Assembly: GCA_903876735.1 (NCBI GenBank) | Contig: CAIRAW010000030.1 | Span: forward strand, 21,092 to 85,091 | Length of the DNA: 64,000 nucleotides | Source of the DNA: an uncultured beta proteobacterium | Lineage (GTDB): Bacteria; Pseudomonadota; Gammaproteobacteria; Burkholderiales; Burkholderiaceae_C | Reading direction: 5' to 3' | Part shown: positions 24,664 through 34,878 of the stretch, piece by piece | How the letters are laid out: each line of letters starts with the position of its first letter | How positions within the stretch are numbered: position 1 is the first letter of the stretch | The notes under the pieces: generated by a model | The model's database searches: none | The model's input: only the letters and a program-made list of their open reading frames with translations | Told to the model about the DNA's origin: nothing | Translations under genes and position numbers: made by a program

Positions 24664-25578
24664 TTACCCCGCTTCGAGTGCCGGCTCAGCGAGTCGAAAC
24701 CGCGTTTCCAGCATCGCGTCCAGACCGAATTCGTGCAACAGGGCGCGCAGACGCTCGGCAGCGCTGCGCTTCTTCTGCCCGGTATAGCGCGCCATGATGA
24801 GTTCGTTCTTCATGCTGTGTTCCCAGCCCACCAACTCGGTCACGGTGACCTGGTAACCCGAAGCCTCCAGGTACAGGCAGCGCAGGACGTTGGTGATCTG
24901 GCTGCCGATCTCGCGCGTATGCAGGGGATGGCGCCAGAGTTCGGCCAGTGGCGTGCGCGACAGGGACAACGCCTTGTGCTCACTCAGACGCCGCGCCACT
25001 TCGGCCTGGCAGCAGGGCACGAGCACCATCAGTTTGGCGTGCTTTTGCAGACCGAAGGCGATCGCGTCATCGGTGGCGGTGTCGCAGGCGTGCAGCGCGG
25101 TCACGACATCGACCTGTTCGGGCATTTCACCGGCAGCGGCCGATTCGGCAACCGTCAGATTCAAAAACGACATGCGATCAAAGCCCAGTCGCGCCGCCAA
25201 CTCGCGCGATTTCTGCACCAGTTCGGCGCGCGTCTCGATGCCGTAGATATGCCCACTTGGCTGCGCCTTGAAAAACAGGTCGTAGAGGATAAAGCCCAGA
25301 TACGACTTGCCGGCACCATGGTCGGCCAGCGTGATGCCAGTTCCGGGCTGGGCTGGCAACTCCAGCAGCATCTTCTCGATGAACTGAAACAGATGGTAGA
25401 CCTGCTTGAGCTTGCGGCGCGAATCCTGGTTGAGCTTGCCATCAGGCGTCAGGATATGCAGTTCCTTCAACAGCTCAATCGACTGGCCGGGCCGGATTTC
25501 CGGTGCAATCACGCCGGTTTGCGGCATCTTGGTGCGCGCGCCATTGTCGGCGGACGAACGCGATTTCTTGTTCTTCAT
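24664..25578 (-). CDS. SAM-dependent methyltransferase (Methyltransf_32-like)
   Basis: Class I methyltransferase of 304 residues. Motif I is LADHGAGKSYLGFILYDLFF, followed by YGIETRAELVQKSRELAARLG; HACDTATDDAIAFGL and LVPCCQ resemble the METTL25/Trm13-like Methyltransf_32 group, suggesting an RNA or translation-related substrate (inference). A Lys/Arg-rich N terminus (KNKKSRSSADNGARTK) precedes the fold. It overlaps the DUF1415 gene by 4 bp. Confidence 0.8.
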   Translation of the reverse strand: MKNKKSRSSADNGARTKMPQTGVIAPEIRPGQSIELLKELHILTPDGKLNQDSRRKLKQVYHLFQFIEKMLLELPAQPGTGITLADHGAGKSYLGFILYDLFFKAQPSGHIYGIETRAELVQKSRELAARLGFDRMSFLNLTVAESAAAGEMPEQVDVVTALHACDTATDDAIAFGLQKHAKLMVLVPCCQAEVARRLSEHKALSLSRTPLAELWRHPLHTREIGSQITNVLRCLYLEASGYQVTVTELVGWEHSMKNELIMARYTGQKKRSAAERLRALLHEFGLDAMLETRFRLAEPALEAG

Positions 25579-26132
25579 GTTTGTGAGCGCCCGACCCCGA
25601 GTGCCGCCCAGCCGTCGGGTCCGAGCTCCTCCAGGGTCTGAATGTTCTTTTCGAAAATGGATTCAGCATCCGGAAAGGCCGCCACCGCGCGGTCCACACT
25701 CTCTTCACGCAGCAGGTGCAGCGTAGGATAGGGCGAGCGATTCGTGAAATTGGTGATGTCGTCGACATCGGTGCCGGCAAACTGGAACAACGGGTGCAAA
25801 GCGGCAATCTGCAGCACGCCGTCAAGTTCCAGATCAGCCAGCGCCTGGTCGGCCAGTTCCAGAAAATCATTGAAGTCCAGAAAATCCGCCAGACAGTCTG
25901 GCGCGATCAAGAGCGTGGTGTCGCGCACCGAAGCGTCTTCTGCGACCAAGGCCTTGAGCTCAAGCACCAGGTCTTCAAGCAATTGCGTCGCATTGCGGGC
26001 TGGACTCACGGCATAGTGAACCTGCCCCTTGACGTGCACGCTCTTGGCAAACGGGCACAGGTTCAAGCCAATGACGGCGCGCTCGAGCCAGACGCGCGTG
26101 TCGTCGATCGGAATCTGGGAATTGGGGTCCAT
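25575..26132 (-). CDS. DUF1415 family protein
   Basis: Uncharacterised conserved protein of 185 residues. The diagnostic N-terminal block WLERAVIGLNLCPFAKSV and the LEDLVLELKAL and PHPLFQFAGTDVDDITNFTNRSPYPTLHLLRE-like regions identify DUF1415. No catalytic residues are obvious apart from the conserved Cys in LCPFA. It lies 13 bp after dgt and overlaps the methyltransferase gene by 4 bp. Function unknown. Confidence 0.88.
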   Translation of the reverse strand: MDPNSQIPIDDTRVWLERAVIGLNLCPFAKSVHVKGQVHYAVSPARNATQLLEDLVLELKALVAEDASVRDTTLLIAPDCLADFLDFNDFLELADQALADLELDGVLQIAALHPLFQFAGTDVDDITNFTNRSPYPTLHLLREESVDRAVAAFPDAESIFEKNIQTLEELGPDGWAALGVGRSQT

Positions 26133-26145
26133 CGCGGTTACCTGT

Positions 26146-27339
26146 TCAAATAAAACCAGCGGACTGCGCCGGCAACAGCTTGAGCTGGCGCAAGCGCTCG
26201 TGCTCGCGCCCGGCGAAGCGGTCGGTCATGCCGGCAATGTAGTCGGAGACGACTCGCGCCGCAGCGCGATTGGGGTCTGCGGCCGCACGCGCGATGTCCG
26301 AACGCGTCAGAAAACGACCCTGCATCTCTTGCGGGTGCGCCAGATAAACGTCAAAGAGAAAACGCACCATCTGCTTGGCCCGCCCCGTCGTTTCAAGCAC
26401 CTGGGGATGGCGGTAAAGCTGGTGCAGCAAAAACTGCTTGAGTTGCTGCGACTTGACGCGCATGTCGGCACCAAACTGCAGCAAGGGTGGGTGTTGGCGA
26501 ACCTCGTCCACGCTGCACGGCTTTGCCTGCTGCAGCGCAGCGCCGGTGGCAGCTATCACATCGTAAACCTGGGCGCTGAGCATGCGCCGGATGGTCTCGT
26601 AGAGCAGGCGCCGGTCCTGCGTCTGCGCCTGCAGATCCGGGAATTCGGCCACCACCTGGCGTCTGTAATCTTCAAACAGGGCGACGTCCTTGAGCTGCGC
26701 CAACGTGATCAGCCCGGAGCGCACACCGTCGTCGATGTCGTGCGCGTTGTAGGCGATCTCGTCCGCCAGATTGCACAGCTGCGCCTCCAGACTGGGCTGG
26801 GTTTGTGCCAGAAAACGCTGCCCAACGCCGCCAGGCTCACCGCGTTCGAGTCGCATGGCATGGGCACGCGAGCAATGCTTGAGGATGCCTTCGCGCGTCT
26901 CAAAGCTCAGGTTCAGCCCGTCGAACTGGGGATAGCGCTCCTCGAGACGATCAACAACGCGCAGGCTTTGCAGGTTGTGCTCGAAGCCACCGAACGCGGC
27001 CATGCATTCGTTGAGGGCGTCCTGCCCGGCGTGACCAAAGGGGGTATGACCCAGGTCGTGTGCCAGCGCAATGGCTTCCACCAAATCCTCGTTGAGCGCC
27101 AGCGAGCGCGCGATCGAGCGACCCAGTTGCGCCACCTCCAGCGAATGCGTCAAACGGGTGCGAAACAGATCGCCTTCGTGGTTCAGAAAAACCTGGGTCT
27201 TGTAGACCAGTCGCCGGAATGCACTGCTGTGCACGATTCGGTCACGATCACGCTGAAACTCTGTGCGTGTCGGCGCCGGTGGCTGTGCAAAGCGCCGGCC
27301 GCGCGAGCACGCCGGATCACAGGCGTAGGCAGCAAGCAT
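26146..27339 (-). CDS. dgt: dGTP triphosphohydrolase-like HD protein
   Basis: HD-domain deoxynucleoside triphosphate triphosphohydrolase of 397 residues, releasing triphosphate from dNTPs. Visible are [17 protein letters not shown], the His of [11 protein letters not shown], the HD pair in [15 protein letters not shown], and the later Asp in [11 protein letters not shown]. It is the shorter type-2 class rather than the ~500-residue E. coli Dgt, so substrate range is uncertain. The start overlaps the aroB 3' end by 23 bp. Confidence 0.92.
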   Translation of the reverse strand: MLAAYACDPACSRGRRFAQPPAPTRTEFQRDRDRIVHSSAFRRLVYKTQVFLNHEGDLFRTRLTHSLEVAQLGRSIARSLALNEDLVEAIALAHDLGHTPFGHAGQDALNECMAAFGGFEHNLQSLRVVDRLEERYPQFDGLNLSFETREGILKHCSRAHAMRLERGEPGGVGQRFLAQTQPSLEAQLCNLADEIAYNAHDIDDGVRSGLITLAQLKDVALFEDYRRQVVAEFPDLQAQTQDRRLLYETIRRMLSAQVYDVIAATGAALQQAKPCSVDEVRQHPPLLQFGADMRVKSQQLKQFLLHQLYRHPQVLETTGRAKQMVRFLFDVYLAHPQEMQGRFLTRSDIARAAADPNRAAARVVSDYIAGMTDRFAGREHERLRQLKLLPAQSAGFI

Positions 27340-28420
27340 CGATCACCTCGCGCACCAGCGCGTCTGGTGCGCCGCGCATGCTGGCGCGTGCCGGACCATC
27401 GATTACGACAAAGCGGATATCCCCGCCGAGCGCCTTCTTGTCCAGGCGCATCAATTCCAGATAACGCCCGGCGTTGTCCGCGGCGTCGAGCACCGGCCCC
27501 GTCACTGGCAAACCGGCTTTTTGAATCAAGGTCTTCAGGCGCTCAACCAAGCCCGCATCCACCAGGCCCAGTCGCTCAGACAGGCAGGCGGCCATCACCA
27601 TGCCGCAACCGACGGCCTCGCCGTGCAGCCACTGGCCATAACCCAAACCGGCCTCGATCGCGTGGCCGAAGGTATGGCCGAAGTTGAGGATGGCGCGCAG
27701 ACCCGACTCACGCTCATCCTGTGTAACCACCCAGGCCTTGATCTCGCAACAGCGTTTGACTGCGTGCGCCAGCGCCGCTGGATCACGGGTCAACAGGGCA
27801 TCCATGTTGTCTTCAATCCAGCCGAAGAAAACCATGTCAGCGATCGGCCCGTACTTGATCACTTCGGCCAGACCGGCACTGAGTTCACGTGGCGGCAGGG
27901 TCTTGAGCGTATCGAGGTCGCACACCACCAGCAGCGGCTGGTAGAAGGCGCCGATCATGTTCTTGCCCAGCGGATGGTTGATGCCGGTCTTGCCACCAAC
28001 CGAGGAGTCAACCTGCGCCAGCAAGGTGCTTGGAATCTGGACAAACGGCACGCCACGCATGTAGCTGGCAGCGGCAAAGCCGGTCATGTCGCCAACGACG
28101 CCGCCACCGAGCGCAAACAGCACCGTCTTGCGATCGCAGCCGTGTTGCAACAGGGCATCGAAAATCAGGTTCAGCGTTTCCCAGGTCTTGAATTCCTCAC
28201 CGTCGGGCAGGATGATCTGGTGGATATGGGCGTACCTGCTTTGCAAGGCCGACTGCAGGCGCTGCGCATACAGAGGCGCAACAGTCGCGTTGCTGACGAT
28301 CAGCGCACTGATGGCGCGCGGCAGCGCGGCATAAGTCAGCGGATCGTCGAAAAGCGCGGCGCCGATGGTGATCGGGTAGCTGCGGTCCTGCAGTTCAATT
28401 GATACGGTCTGGGCATTCAT
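27317..28420 (-). CDS. aroB: 3-dehydroquinate synthase
   Basis: Second step of the shikimate pathway; NAD- and Zn-dependent cyclase of 367 residues. The NAD-binding [37 protein letters not shown] and zinc-ligand regions ([32 protein letters not shown]) are intact. aroK ends 5 bp upstream. Confidence 0.97.
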   Translation of the reverse strand: MNAQTVSIELQDRSYPITIGAALFDDPLTYAALPRAISALIVSNATVAPLYAQRLQSALQSRYAHIHQIILPDGEEFKTWETLNLIFDALLQHGCDRKTVLFALGGGVVGDMTGFAAASYMRGVPFVQIPSTLLAQVDSSVGGKTGINHPLGKNMIGAFYQPLLVVCDLDTLKTLPPRELSAGLAEVIKYGPIADMVFFGWIEDNMDALLTRDPAALAHAVKRCCEIKAWVVTQDERESGLRAILNFGHTFGHAIEAGLGYGQWLHGEAVGCGMVMAACLSERLGLVDAGLVERLKTLIQKAGLPVTGPVLDAADNAGRYLELMRLDKKALGGDIRFVVIDGPARASMRGAPDALVREVIDACCLRL

Positions 28421-28425
28421 TGCCC

Positions 28426-28947
28426 CTAGTTTAGAGGCAACAGCCCCGCCAGTTCGAGCTGCGTGATGATCATGCCAACCAAGGTAGCGACTGAAGGACG
28501 GCCCGTCTCCATGATGAAGTGCGCAGTCTCACGGTACAGCGGGTCGCGCACGGCGTGCAGATCGCGCAGGCGACTCAGCGGATCAGCCACCTGCAGCAAA
28601 GGCCGGTTCACCTCATGGCGCAGGCGTCTATACAGTTCATCGGGCGAGGAGTTGAGGTAGATAACCTGGCTGCGCTGGTGCAGGTGCGCGCGGTTGTTTG
28701 GGCGCAGCACGGCGCCGCCCCCGGTTGACAGCACGCCTTCGAAATTTTGCGTGAGCTCATCGAGCACCACCTCTTCGACATCACGAAAGCGCGCTTCACC
28801 CTCGCGTTCAAAATACTCACGGATCGAGCAACCAAGTTGGCGCTCGATCACCTGGTCGGAATCAACAAAAGGCAGTTGCAGCCGCCGGGCGAGCTGGCGC
28901 CCGACGGTGGATTTGCCGGAGCCGGGCAGGCCGATGAGGGATATCAA
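28426..28947 (-). CDS. aroK: Shikimate kinase
   Basis: Phosphorylates shikimate (fifth step of the shikimate pathway), 173 residues. It has Walker [16 protein letters not shown], the shikimate-binding DSDQVIE and GGGAVL, and the lid NRPLLQ. The first possible in-frame start is a TTG at 28947; a TGA lies two codons upstream. The TTG start is therefore well supported and may limit expression. The Ig-repeat lipoprotein gene ends 26 bp upstream. Confidence 0.94.
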   Translation of the reverse strand: MISLIGLPGSGKSTVGRQLARRLQLPFVDSDQVIERQLGCSIREYFEREGEARFRDVEEVVLDELTQNFEGVLSTGGGAVLRPNNRAHLHQRSQVIYLNSSPDELYRRLRHEVNRPLLQVADPLSRLRDLHAVRDPLYRETAHFIMETGRPSVATLVGMIITQLELAGLLPLN

Positions 28948-28973
28948 TGCTCAAACACCCGGCTCATGAAAAA

Positions 28974-31487
28974 TCAGGGAACCGAGAATGCATAGGTCAG
29001 TGCACTTGCAGGGGTGGTGACGGTAATGGCGACCTGGTCACCGCTTACGCACTGCTTCAAGCTCAAGCTCAAGGTCAGGGGTTCCAGCGAATCGGGCACG
29101 GCAGTGTGTGACTGGCTGACCAGCGCACAATTGCCGATCAGCGGCGAGACGGCAGCACCATCGGTTGGCAGTTTGGGTGAATTGTCCGTCACTGCCACCG
29201 CAATAGTGCTCCCGGTTGGAACGCTTCTTCCATTCAGATCCCGGATGGAAACCGTCAGCCCGGTTGACACCAGCGCGTTGTTCCATTGCGCATCCACAGC
29301 CTGGACCCAGGACGGGTTGCCGATAACGAAGTCATCTGTGGAGAAAACAATCACCACCTGGCCGCGCACATCGGCCGCACCCCAAACACGATCGCCCAGG
29401 CTCGGCACCGGAGTCGTTCCACCCGCTTCCGCGGCACGCGGCACGGCGAACTCGCCTGGCTGGTATACGTACATGGTGCCATCCATACTCGGAACTGTTG
29501 ATGCTGTTGCATCAGCATTCAGCTTCAGCGTCCCTGGCGATACATTCGCGGTTGCCAGATCGTCGCGGTAGGCAGTGCCCAAGTCATTGCTAATCAGGCT
29601 GAACGAGTCTCCTGCGTCATAGATATTGTTAAAGTTTGCATCCGTGAAATCCTCTTCGCCAGCGGTGTAGGCCAGTATTGACACATAGCCCTTTCGAAGC
29701 GGGTTACGCGGATTTTGCGTGCGAATGGAAACAGTGCACTGCGAGTCACCCGCCACGGCCCCGGTGACGCAGGTTGGCGGAATCATGACGCCGGCTTCGG
29801 AAACAAAGTTGACCGCTGTGCCATCGGGAACCGGGTTGCCCTGGCGATCGGCCAGCGACATGGTGACCGTCGTCGTAGCACCATCAAAGTTGAAACCGCG
29901 AATCGCATGCTTGGCCGGAACCAGACTGACGCGCGACTGAACCGGGCGCCCGGATGCAATCACGACCACCGATGAATCGGTTTGAATCGAGGGATTCGAT
30001 ACCAGCGCCGCATTCACCAGCACATTGGTCGGGACCGTGCCAGAGAACACCGGCACCGACACTTTGCCCAAGGAATCGGTGGTCAGCGTGACCGGCGCGG
30101 TATTGCCCACCGTGCCGAAAGTGGCCTTCGGGATTGTTCCGGCGTTCAGGGTCTTCAAAGAAACCGTGAGGTCCTGACCCGGCAAGGCCTCACCGCGCGC
30201 GTTGGACAGCAGAAACTGCACCGTGGTGTAAGTGAGGCCACCCGAGTTGGCCAGGTAGATGCGCGACTTGGTCGGATCCGCCGGCACCACAAAACTCAGA
30301 TTCGTTGCCGGCGCTGCCGCAACGCTAATGGACTTGCTGATCACCGTGGCGCCCACCGCACTGACCGAAATGTCGACCGTCTTGCCGCCACAACCAACCG
30401 TGCTCAGCGCAGTCCCAGCCGCATCGGTCGCGGTGAAACTGGCGGTGGCAATGCCACTGGCGTTGGTCGGGGCAACGGCCGGCGAGATCTGGCCACAACT
30501 CGAAGAAAAACTGACCTGCACCGAAGGTGCCACACTGGTACCCAACATCGCACGCACCGAAATTTGGCGCGTACCATAGGCCGCCAGGCTGGTACTGCCC
30601 ACATCCAGGCTGTCAAGCGCCAGCGTAGCGGCACCGACTACTGCACCGACAGAGTAATCTACCGTACCGGTCACCACCGTGCTCACCTGTGCGCCCGCCG
30701 TGCTTGAACCGGAAATCGTGGCCGCACCGCTCAAGGTTCCCGCGCCACCGGCCGTGGCCGAAGCCCGCGACACCTTGATGGTGGCCGCACCCGATGCATC
30801 GGTGAGTTGGGAACTGCCCTCGGGGAAGGATATCTTGGTCAAGTCGCCTGTAATGTCGACGCGCTTGTTTGCTACCGGCGTTCCATCAGCAAACTTCAGG
30901 TTGGCTTTGAGCGTTGTCAGTCCGGACGAGCCGATGGTATAGGTGACCGCATTGGCGGCGTCGCGCAGTTCAAGCTGCAGCGGGGGGGGGTCAACGCGCG
31001 ATACCAGCGACGCCGTTGCCGACGCATACAAAGTCGAGGACTTGGACGTCAAAGCAAGCGTGGCACTGCCAAATTCAAACAGATTGGCACGCCCAACGCG
31101 GATCCGGGCAACCCCATTTGCATCGGTTGTCGCGCTGGTCCCCGCGGGGAAGGTCAGAAGCGTCGAAGCACTGCTGTCCACCGACACCAGCAGGCCTGGG
31201 GCCGGCTTCCCATCGGTTGCAGCCAAAACGGCAACAATATCGGTTGCAGCGGTGGCCGCTACCGAGGCGACAGCCGCGCCCGTGCCTGCGTCCTTCAACT
31301 GAGCGCTCAGAAGAGTCGCTACGGGTGTAGCCGGTGCGGTGCCGCACACGCCATTGAGCAAAACCAGTGGTGCTGTGCACGTAATCGTAGCGCCGCCGGT
31401 CGGCGTCCCCGCATTGCCGCCACCGCCGCCGCAGGCCACAAGCACGGACAAGGCGAAGAGCGCAAAAATATATTTCAAAAAAGCCAT
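28974..31487 (-). CDS. Large Ig-like-repeat lipoprotein (Big_1/invasin-type)
   Basis: Putative outer-membrane lipoprotein of 837 residues. The signal FALFALSVLVACGGGGG gives a lipobox with acylated Cys19. The rest is mostly beta-rich, Ala/Thr/Ser/Val-rich repeats typical of bacterial Ig-like group 1 domains (for example VSVDSSASTLLTFPAGTSATTDANGVARI and later DGTAVNFVSEAG...GDSQCTVSI). It lies 28 bp after pilQ and 26 bp before aroK in the same direction. A cell-surface or pilus-related role is inferred from position only. Confidence 0.82.
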   Translation of the reverse strand: MAFLKYIFALFALSVLVACGGGGGNAGTPTGGATITCTAPLVLLNGVCGTAPATPVATLLSAQLKDAGTGAAVASVAATAATDIVAVLAATDGKPAPGLLVSVDSSASTLLTFPAGTSATTDANGVARIRVGRANLFEFGSATLALTSKSSTLYASATASLVSRVDPPPLQLELRDAANAVTYTIGSSGLTTLKANLKFADGTPVANKRVDITGDLTKISFPEGSSQLTDASGAATIKVSRASATAGGAGTLSGAATISGSSTAGAQVSTVVTGTVDYSVGAVVGAATLALDSLDVGSTSLAAYGTRQISVRAMLGTSVAPSVQVSFSSSCGQISPAVAPTNASGIATASFTATDAAGTALSTVGCGGKTVDISVSAVGATVISKSISVAAAPATNLSFVVPADPTKSRIYLANSGGLTYTTVQFLLSNARGEALPGQDLTVSLKTLNAGTIPKATFGTVGNTAPVTLTTDSLGKVSVPVFSGTVPTNVLVNAALVSNPSIQTDSSVVVIASGRPVQSRVSLVPAKHAIRGFNFDGATTTVTMSLADRQGNPVPDGTAVNFVSEAGVMIPPTCVTGAVAGDSQCTVSIRTQNPRNPLRKGYVSILAYTAGEEDFTDANFNNIYDAGDSFSLISNDLGTAYRDDLATANVSPGTLKLNADATASTVPSMDGTMYVYQPGEFAVPRAAEAGGTTPVPSLGDRVWGAADVRGQVVIVFSTDDFVIGNPSWVQAVDAQWNNALVSTGLTVSIRDLNGRSVPTGSTIAVAVTDNSPKLPTDGAAVSPLIGNCALVSQSHTAVPDSLEPLTLSLSLKQCVSGDQVAITVTTPASALTYAFSVP

Positions 31488-31515
31488 TTGATTCTTCCTG
31501 AGATGCGTTGGCGAA

Positions 31516-33657
31516 TCAACGGGTTCCCGTTTTTTCCGTGATGATCCGCGGCGTCACAAACACCAGCAGTTCGGTCTTCTTGTCAGTGCGACTCTTGGTC
31601 TGGAACAGATTGCCCAGCACCGGCAAACCGCGCAGCCAGGGCACACCGGTCTCGTTGGTCGACTCGGTCTGCTCGAAAATCCCGCCAATCACAACCGTTC
31701 CGCCGTTTTCCACCAGCACCTGGGTCGTCACATTTTTGCCACTGATGACAGGGCCGGCGGCGGTATCAACGCCTTTGGTATCCTTGCTGACGTCAAGGTC
31801 CATGATGACGGCGCCTTCAGGTGTGATCTGCGGCGTGACTTCCAGTCGCAAGCTCGCATCCTTGAAGGTCGTGGTGCAACTGCCGTTCTTGTCGCAGGTC
31901 TGGTACGGAATCTGATCACCCTGTTTGATCAGGGCCTTCTTGCCGTCAGCCGTGACGACGCGCGGACTCGACACGACACGACCCTTGTCGTCAGCTTCCA
32001 GTGCCGAGATTTCAAGGTTCAGGAAACGGTTCGACAGGTTGTTGAAGATCGATATCGCAAAAGTGGCCGGGTTTCCCGTCGCACCGAACGGGGCCGTCGC
32101 CGGCAAATTGACAAAGCTGCCGCTGGTGTTGACGCTGCCGCCCGCGCCGCTGGAGGCCACGGCATCGCTGTAGCTGTTGCCCAGGACAATACGGTTGGTG
32201 CCGCTGCCAATCTGGTAGCCACCATCGCCGCCCTGCGCCGCGCGCAGATCGGTGGCCCCGAACTTGACCCCCAGAGATTTGCCAAACGAATCACCGGCTT
32301 CGATGATGCGCACCTCGATCATCACCTGGCGCACGGCGACATCGAGCTTTTGCAGCAGTTGCAGAACCTGCTCCAGCCGCGACGGCACGTCGGTGACGAA
32401 AAGCTGGTTGGTACGCGGATCGGCTGTCGCACTGCCACGCGGGCTGAGCGTACGCCCAGCGCTTTTCTCGCCGCCCCCGGCACCCGTCAACTGCTTGGCG
32501 ATGTCCTCGGCCTTGGCGTAGTTCATCTGGTACGACTGGGTCCGTACCGGCTCCAGGTTGAGCACCGCCACCTTGGACTCAAGTTCGAGCTTTTCCTTGG
32601 CGATGATTTCATCCTTGGGCGCAATCCAGATCACGTTCTCGGTCTTGCGCATGCCCAGCCCCTTGGCCTGTAAGATGATGTCCAGCGCCTGGTCCCATGG
32701 CACATCCTGCAGGCGCAGGGTCACGGCACCGGTTACGGAGTCGGACGTGACGATGTTGAAATTCGTGAAGTCCGCGATCACCTGCAAAAGCGAACGCACT
32801 TCAATGTTCTGGAAATTAAGCGACAGCTTTTGCCCGCTGTAACCCGGCCCCTGCGTCAACTTGGACGGATCGACCTTCAGGGGTTTGACTTCCACCACAA
32901 ACTGGTCGTCACTCTGGTATGCGCTGTGCACCCACTGTCCTTTGGGCTCGATCACCATGCGTACGCGGTCACCGGCCTGAAAAGTCGTCACGGTTTGCAC
33001 CGGAGTCGCAAAATCAGTCACATCAAGACGCCGGCGCATGCCCTCGGGCAGGGTCGACTTCATGAACTCGACCACCAACGTCTGGCCCTGCTGGCGGATA
33101 TCGACGCCCACCTGGTTGTTGGGCAAACCCACCACAATGCGCCCCGACCCTTCGTCGCCACGGCGAAAATCCACATCCTTGAGCGGCAGACTGTCGCGGC
33201 TGCGGCTTTCTGCAAAAACAGGCGCCACAGTGCTTGCTGGCCCCGCACTCGCTGCGGCCTCAAGCACAATCAGCAAGGACTTGCCCTGCAACTGCGCCTT
33301 ATAGGGCGTTGCCTGCTTGAGATTGAGCACGACGCGGGTGCGTTCACCCACCTGCACGACATTGACCGAGCGCAGATTCCCCTGGTTGATTTCCACGGTG
33401 GAACGCCCCATGGCATTGGAGATGCCTGGAAAATCAAGCGCAATTCTTGCAGGCGACTGGATGGTAAAACCCGACGGCAGTCCGGTCAGTGGCTGCGTGA
33501 AGTCAATCTTGACGACCTCGGCACCACCTTGTAGCGAGCCTGACACGGCTTCGATGGCGACTTGCGCCTGCGCCGCCAGCGCCGACAACAACAGCGCTGC
33601 GGCCATGAAAAGTCGTTGCCACGTTCGGCCCGCCATCAAATTAATCTGCTTGTTCAT
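31516..33657 (-). CDS. pilQ: Type IV pilus secretin PilQ
   Basis: Outer-membrane secretin through which type IV pili emerge, 713 residues. It has a signal peptide (MAAALLLSALAAQAQ), AMIN-type peptidoglycan-binding regions, a secretin N-domain (NFQNIEVRSLLQVIADFTNFNIV) and the secretin core ending VENGGTVVIGGIFEQ, VPWLRGLPVLGNLF and ELLVFVTPRII. Last of pilMNOPQ; overlaps pilP by 4 bp. Confidence 0.97.
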   Translation of the reverse strand: MNKQINLMAGRTWQRLFMAAALLLSALAAQAQVAIEAVSGSLQGGAEVVKIDFTQPLTGLPSGFTIQSPARIALDFPGISNAMGRSTVEINQGNLRSVNVVQVGERTRVVLNLKQATPYKAQLQGKSLLIVLEAAASAGPASTVAPVFAESRSRDSLPLKDVDFRRGDEGSGRIVVGLPNNQVGVDIRQQGQTLVVEFMKSTLPEGMRRRLDVTDFATPVQTVTTFQAGDRVRMVIEPKGQWVHSAYQSDDQFVVEVKPLKVDPSKLTQGPGYSGQKLSLNFQNIEVRSLLQVIADFTNFNIVTSDSVTGAVTLRLQDVPWDQALDIILQAKGLGMRKTENVIWIAPKDEIIAKEKLELESKVAVLNLEPVRTQSYQMNYAKAEDIAKQLTGAGGGEKSAGRTLSPRGSATADPRTNQLFVTDVPSRLEQVLQLLQKLDVAVRQVMIEVRIIEAGDSFGKSLGVKFGATDLRAAQGGDGGYQIGSGTNRIVLGNSYSDAVASSGAGGSVNTSGSFVNLPATAPFGATGNPATFAISIFNNLSNRFLNLEISALEADDKGRVVSSPRVVTADGKKALIKQGDQIPYQTCDKNGSCTTTFKDASLRLEVTPQITPEGAVIMDLDVSKDTKGVDTAAGPVISGKNVTTQVLVENGGTVVIGGIFEQTESTNETGVPWLRGLPVLGNLFQTKSRTDKKTELLVFVTPRIITEKTGTR

Positions 33658-34196
33658 TTCGACCTCTCTTGCAACTGCAAAGTAGCAGTGCGTTCAATCC
33701 ATTCACCTACCGCGTCCTGCACAATTTCACGCAACGTGACCTCAGTCTCCGTGATCTTGCTGACGCGTCCGTAATTTTGACCAAGGTAGTTGCCAGGGCG
33801 CACCTGGTACAGCAAATTCTCGACCTTCACCAGCGCAACCGGCTGGCCCGTCTTTGACAAGGTGCCCACCAAGGACATCAAGTCCAGCGGGAATGACTCC
33901 AGCGCCTCCTTGCGCCGCGCCAGTTCGGGCGCAATCAAAGCCCCGTTGGCGGCAGCTTGCGAGGAATCCCGCTTCAAGGCTTGCGCCAATTTTTGATGGT
34001 TGAAAGGATCCGTAACACTGACCTGGTTGTAGGTTTCCGGCTTGAACTGCTTGGGCTCCGAAATCGGGGCAACTTTGGGCCGGGTCTGGCTCTGCTGCTC
34101 TGCCATCCACTGGCGCAGTTCATCTTCACTGGAGGCGCCGCAAGCGGCAAGCGTCACAGCCACAGCAAGTAGCATCAGTCTGAGTGCCGGCTTCAT
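33654..34196 (-). CDS. pilP: Type IV pilus lipoprotein PilP
   Basis: Inner-membrane lipoprotein linking PilMNO to the PilQ secretin, 180 residues. The lipobox is VTLAACG with acylated Cys near residue 19. The C-terminal domain (DLMSLVGTLSKTGQPVALVKVENLLYQVRPGNYLGQNYGRV) is the PilP beta-fold. Overlaps pilO and pilQ by 4 bp each. Confidence 0.96.
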   Translation of the reverse strand: MKPALRLMLLAVAVTLAACGASSEDELRQWMAEQQSQTRPKVAPISEPKQFKPETYNQVSVTDPFNHQKLAQALKRDSSQAAANGALIAPELARRKEALESFPLDLMSLVGTLSKTGQPVALVKVENLLYQVRPGNYLGQNYGRVSKITETEVTLREIVQDAVGEWIERTATLQLQERSK

Positions 34197-34867
34197 TTCT
34201 TCGCCCCTTTTGGCGCTATCGCCTTGCGTTGCGCGGCGACCTCGTCGACATCCAGATAACGGAAGGTCTTGGCCGTGGCGTCCATCGTCAAAGACCCATC
34301 TTTCGCCGGCACAACGGTCAGGTTATTGAGCGTCACAATGCGCGAGAGATTGGCAATATCTGAAGCAAAAGCACCCAGGTCGTGGTAACGCCCGTTTACG
34401 CGCACCGCAATCGGCAATTCAGCGTAATAGTCCCTGACAATCACCTGCCCGGGGCGGAACAGTTCGAACTGCAAACTTCGTCCCAAACCGGCCTGATTGA
34501 TGTCCGATAGCAGGGCGTCCATCTCAGCCTTGCTGGGCAACTGCTTCTCCAGTTGCGTGACGTATTGCTGAACCTGCTCGCGCTGTTTCTTCAGCGCTTC
34601 GAGATTGATGGCCTTGGCCAGTTTGACTTTGTACTCGCCCCGCAAGGTCACTTCCTTGGCCTGCTCCTGCTCCAGTTCTGCCTGCGAGGAATTGAGCCAG
34701 GCAAACCAGAGCCCCACGACCAGAGCGATGGTCACACCCACAAACAGCGCATAGCGCGGCAGCATGGGCCAATTGCTGGGATCCCTTGGATCCAGGTTGC
34801 GGAATTGCGCGAGCAGCTTTTCTTGCAACGCGGGCATGTCCAGCTTGAATGAAAGTTTATTTAACAT
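34193..34867 (-). CDS. pilO: Type IV pilus assembly protein PilO
   Basis: Inner-membrane alignment-complex protein of 224 residues with one membrane helix (YALFVGVTIALVVGLWFAWL), a coiled coil rich in Glu/Lys (QAELEQEQAKEVTLRGEYK) and a ferredoxin-like periplasmic domain. It forms heterodimers with PilN in the family. pilN ends 11 bp upstream. Confidence 0.95.
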   Translation of the reverse strand: MLNKLSFKLDMPALQEKLLAQFRNLDPRDPSNWPMLPRYALFVGVTIALVVGLWFAWLNSSQAELEQEQAKEVTLRGEYKVKLAKAINLEALKKQREQVQQYVTQLEKQLPSKAEMDALLSDINQAGLGRSLQFELFRPGQVIVRDYYAELPIAVRVNGRYHDLGAFASDIANLSRIVTLNNLTVVPAKDGSLTMDATAKTFRYLDVDEVAAQRKAIAPKGAKK

Positions 34868-34878
34868 GATGCCGGCTC

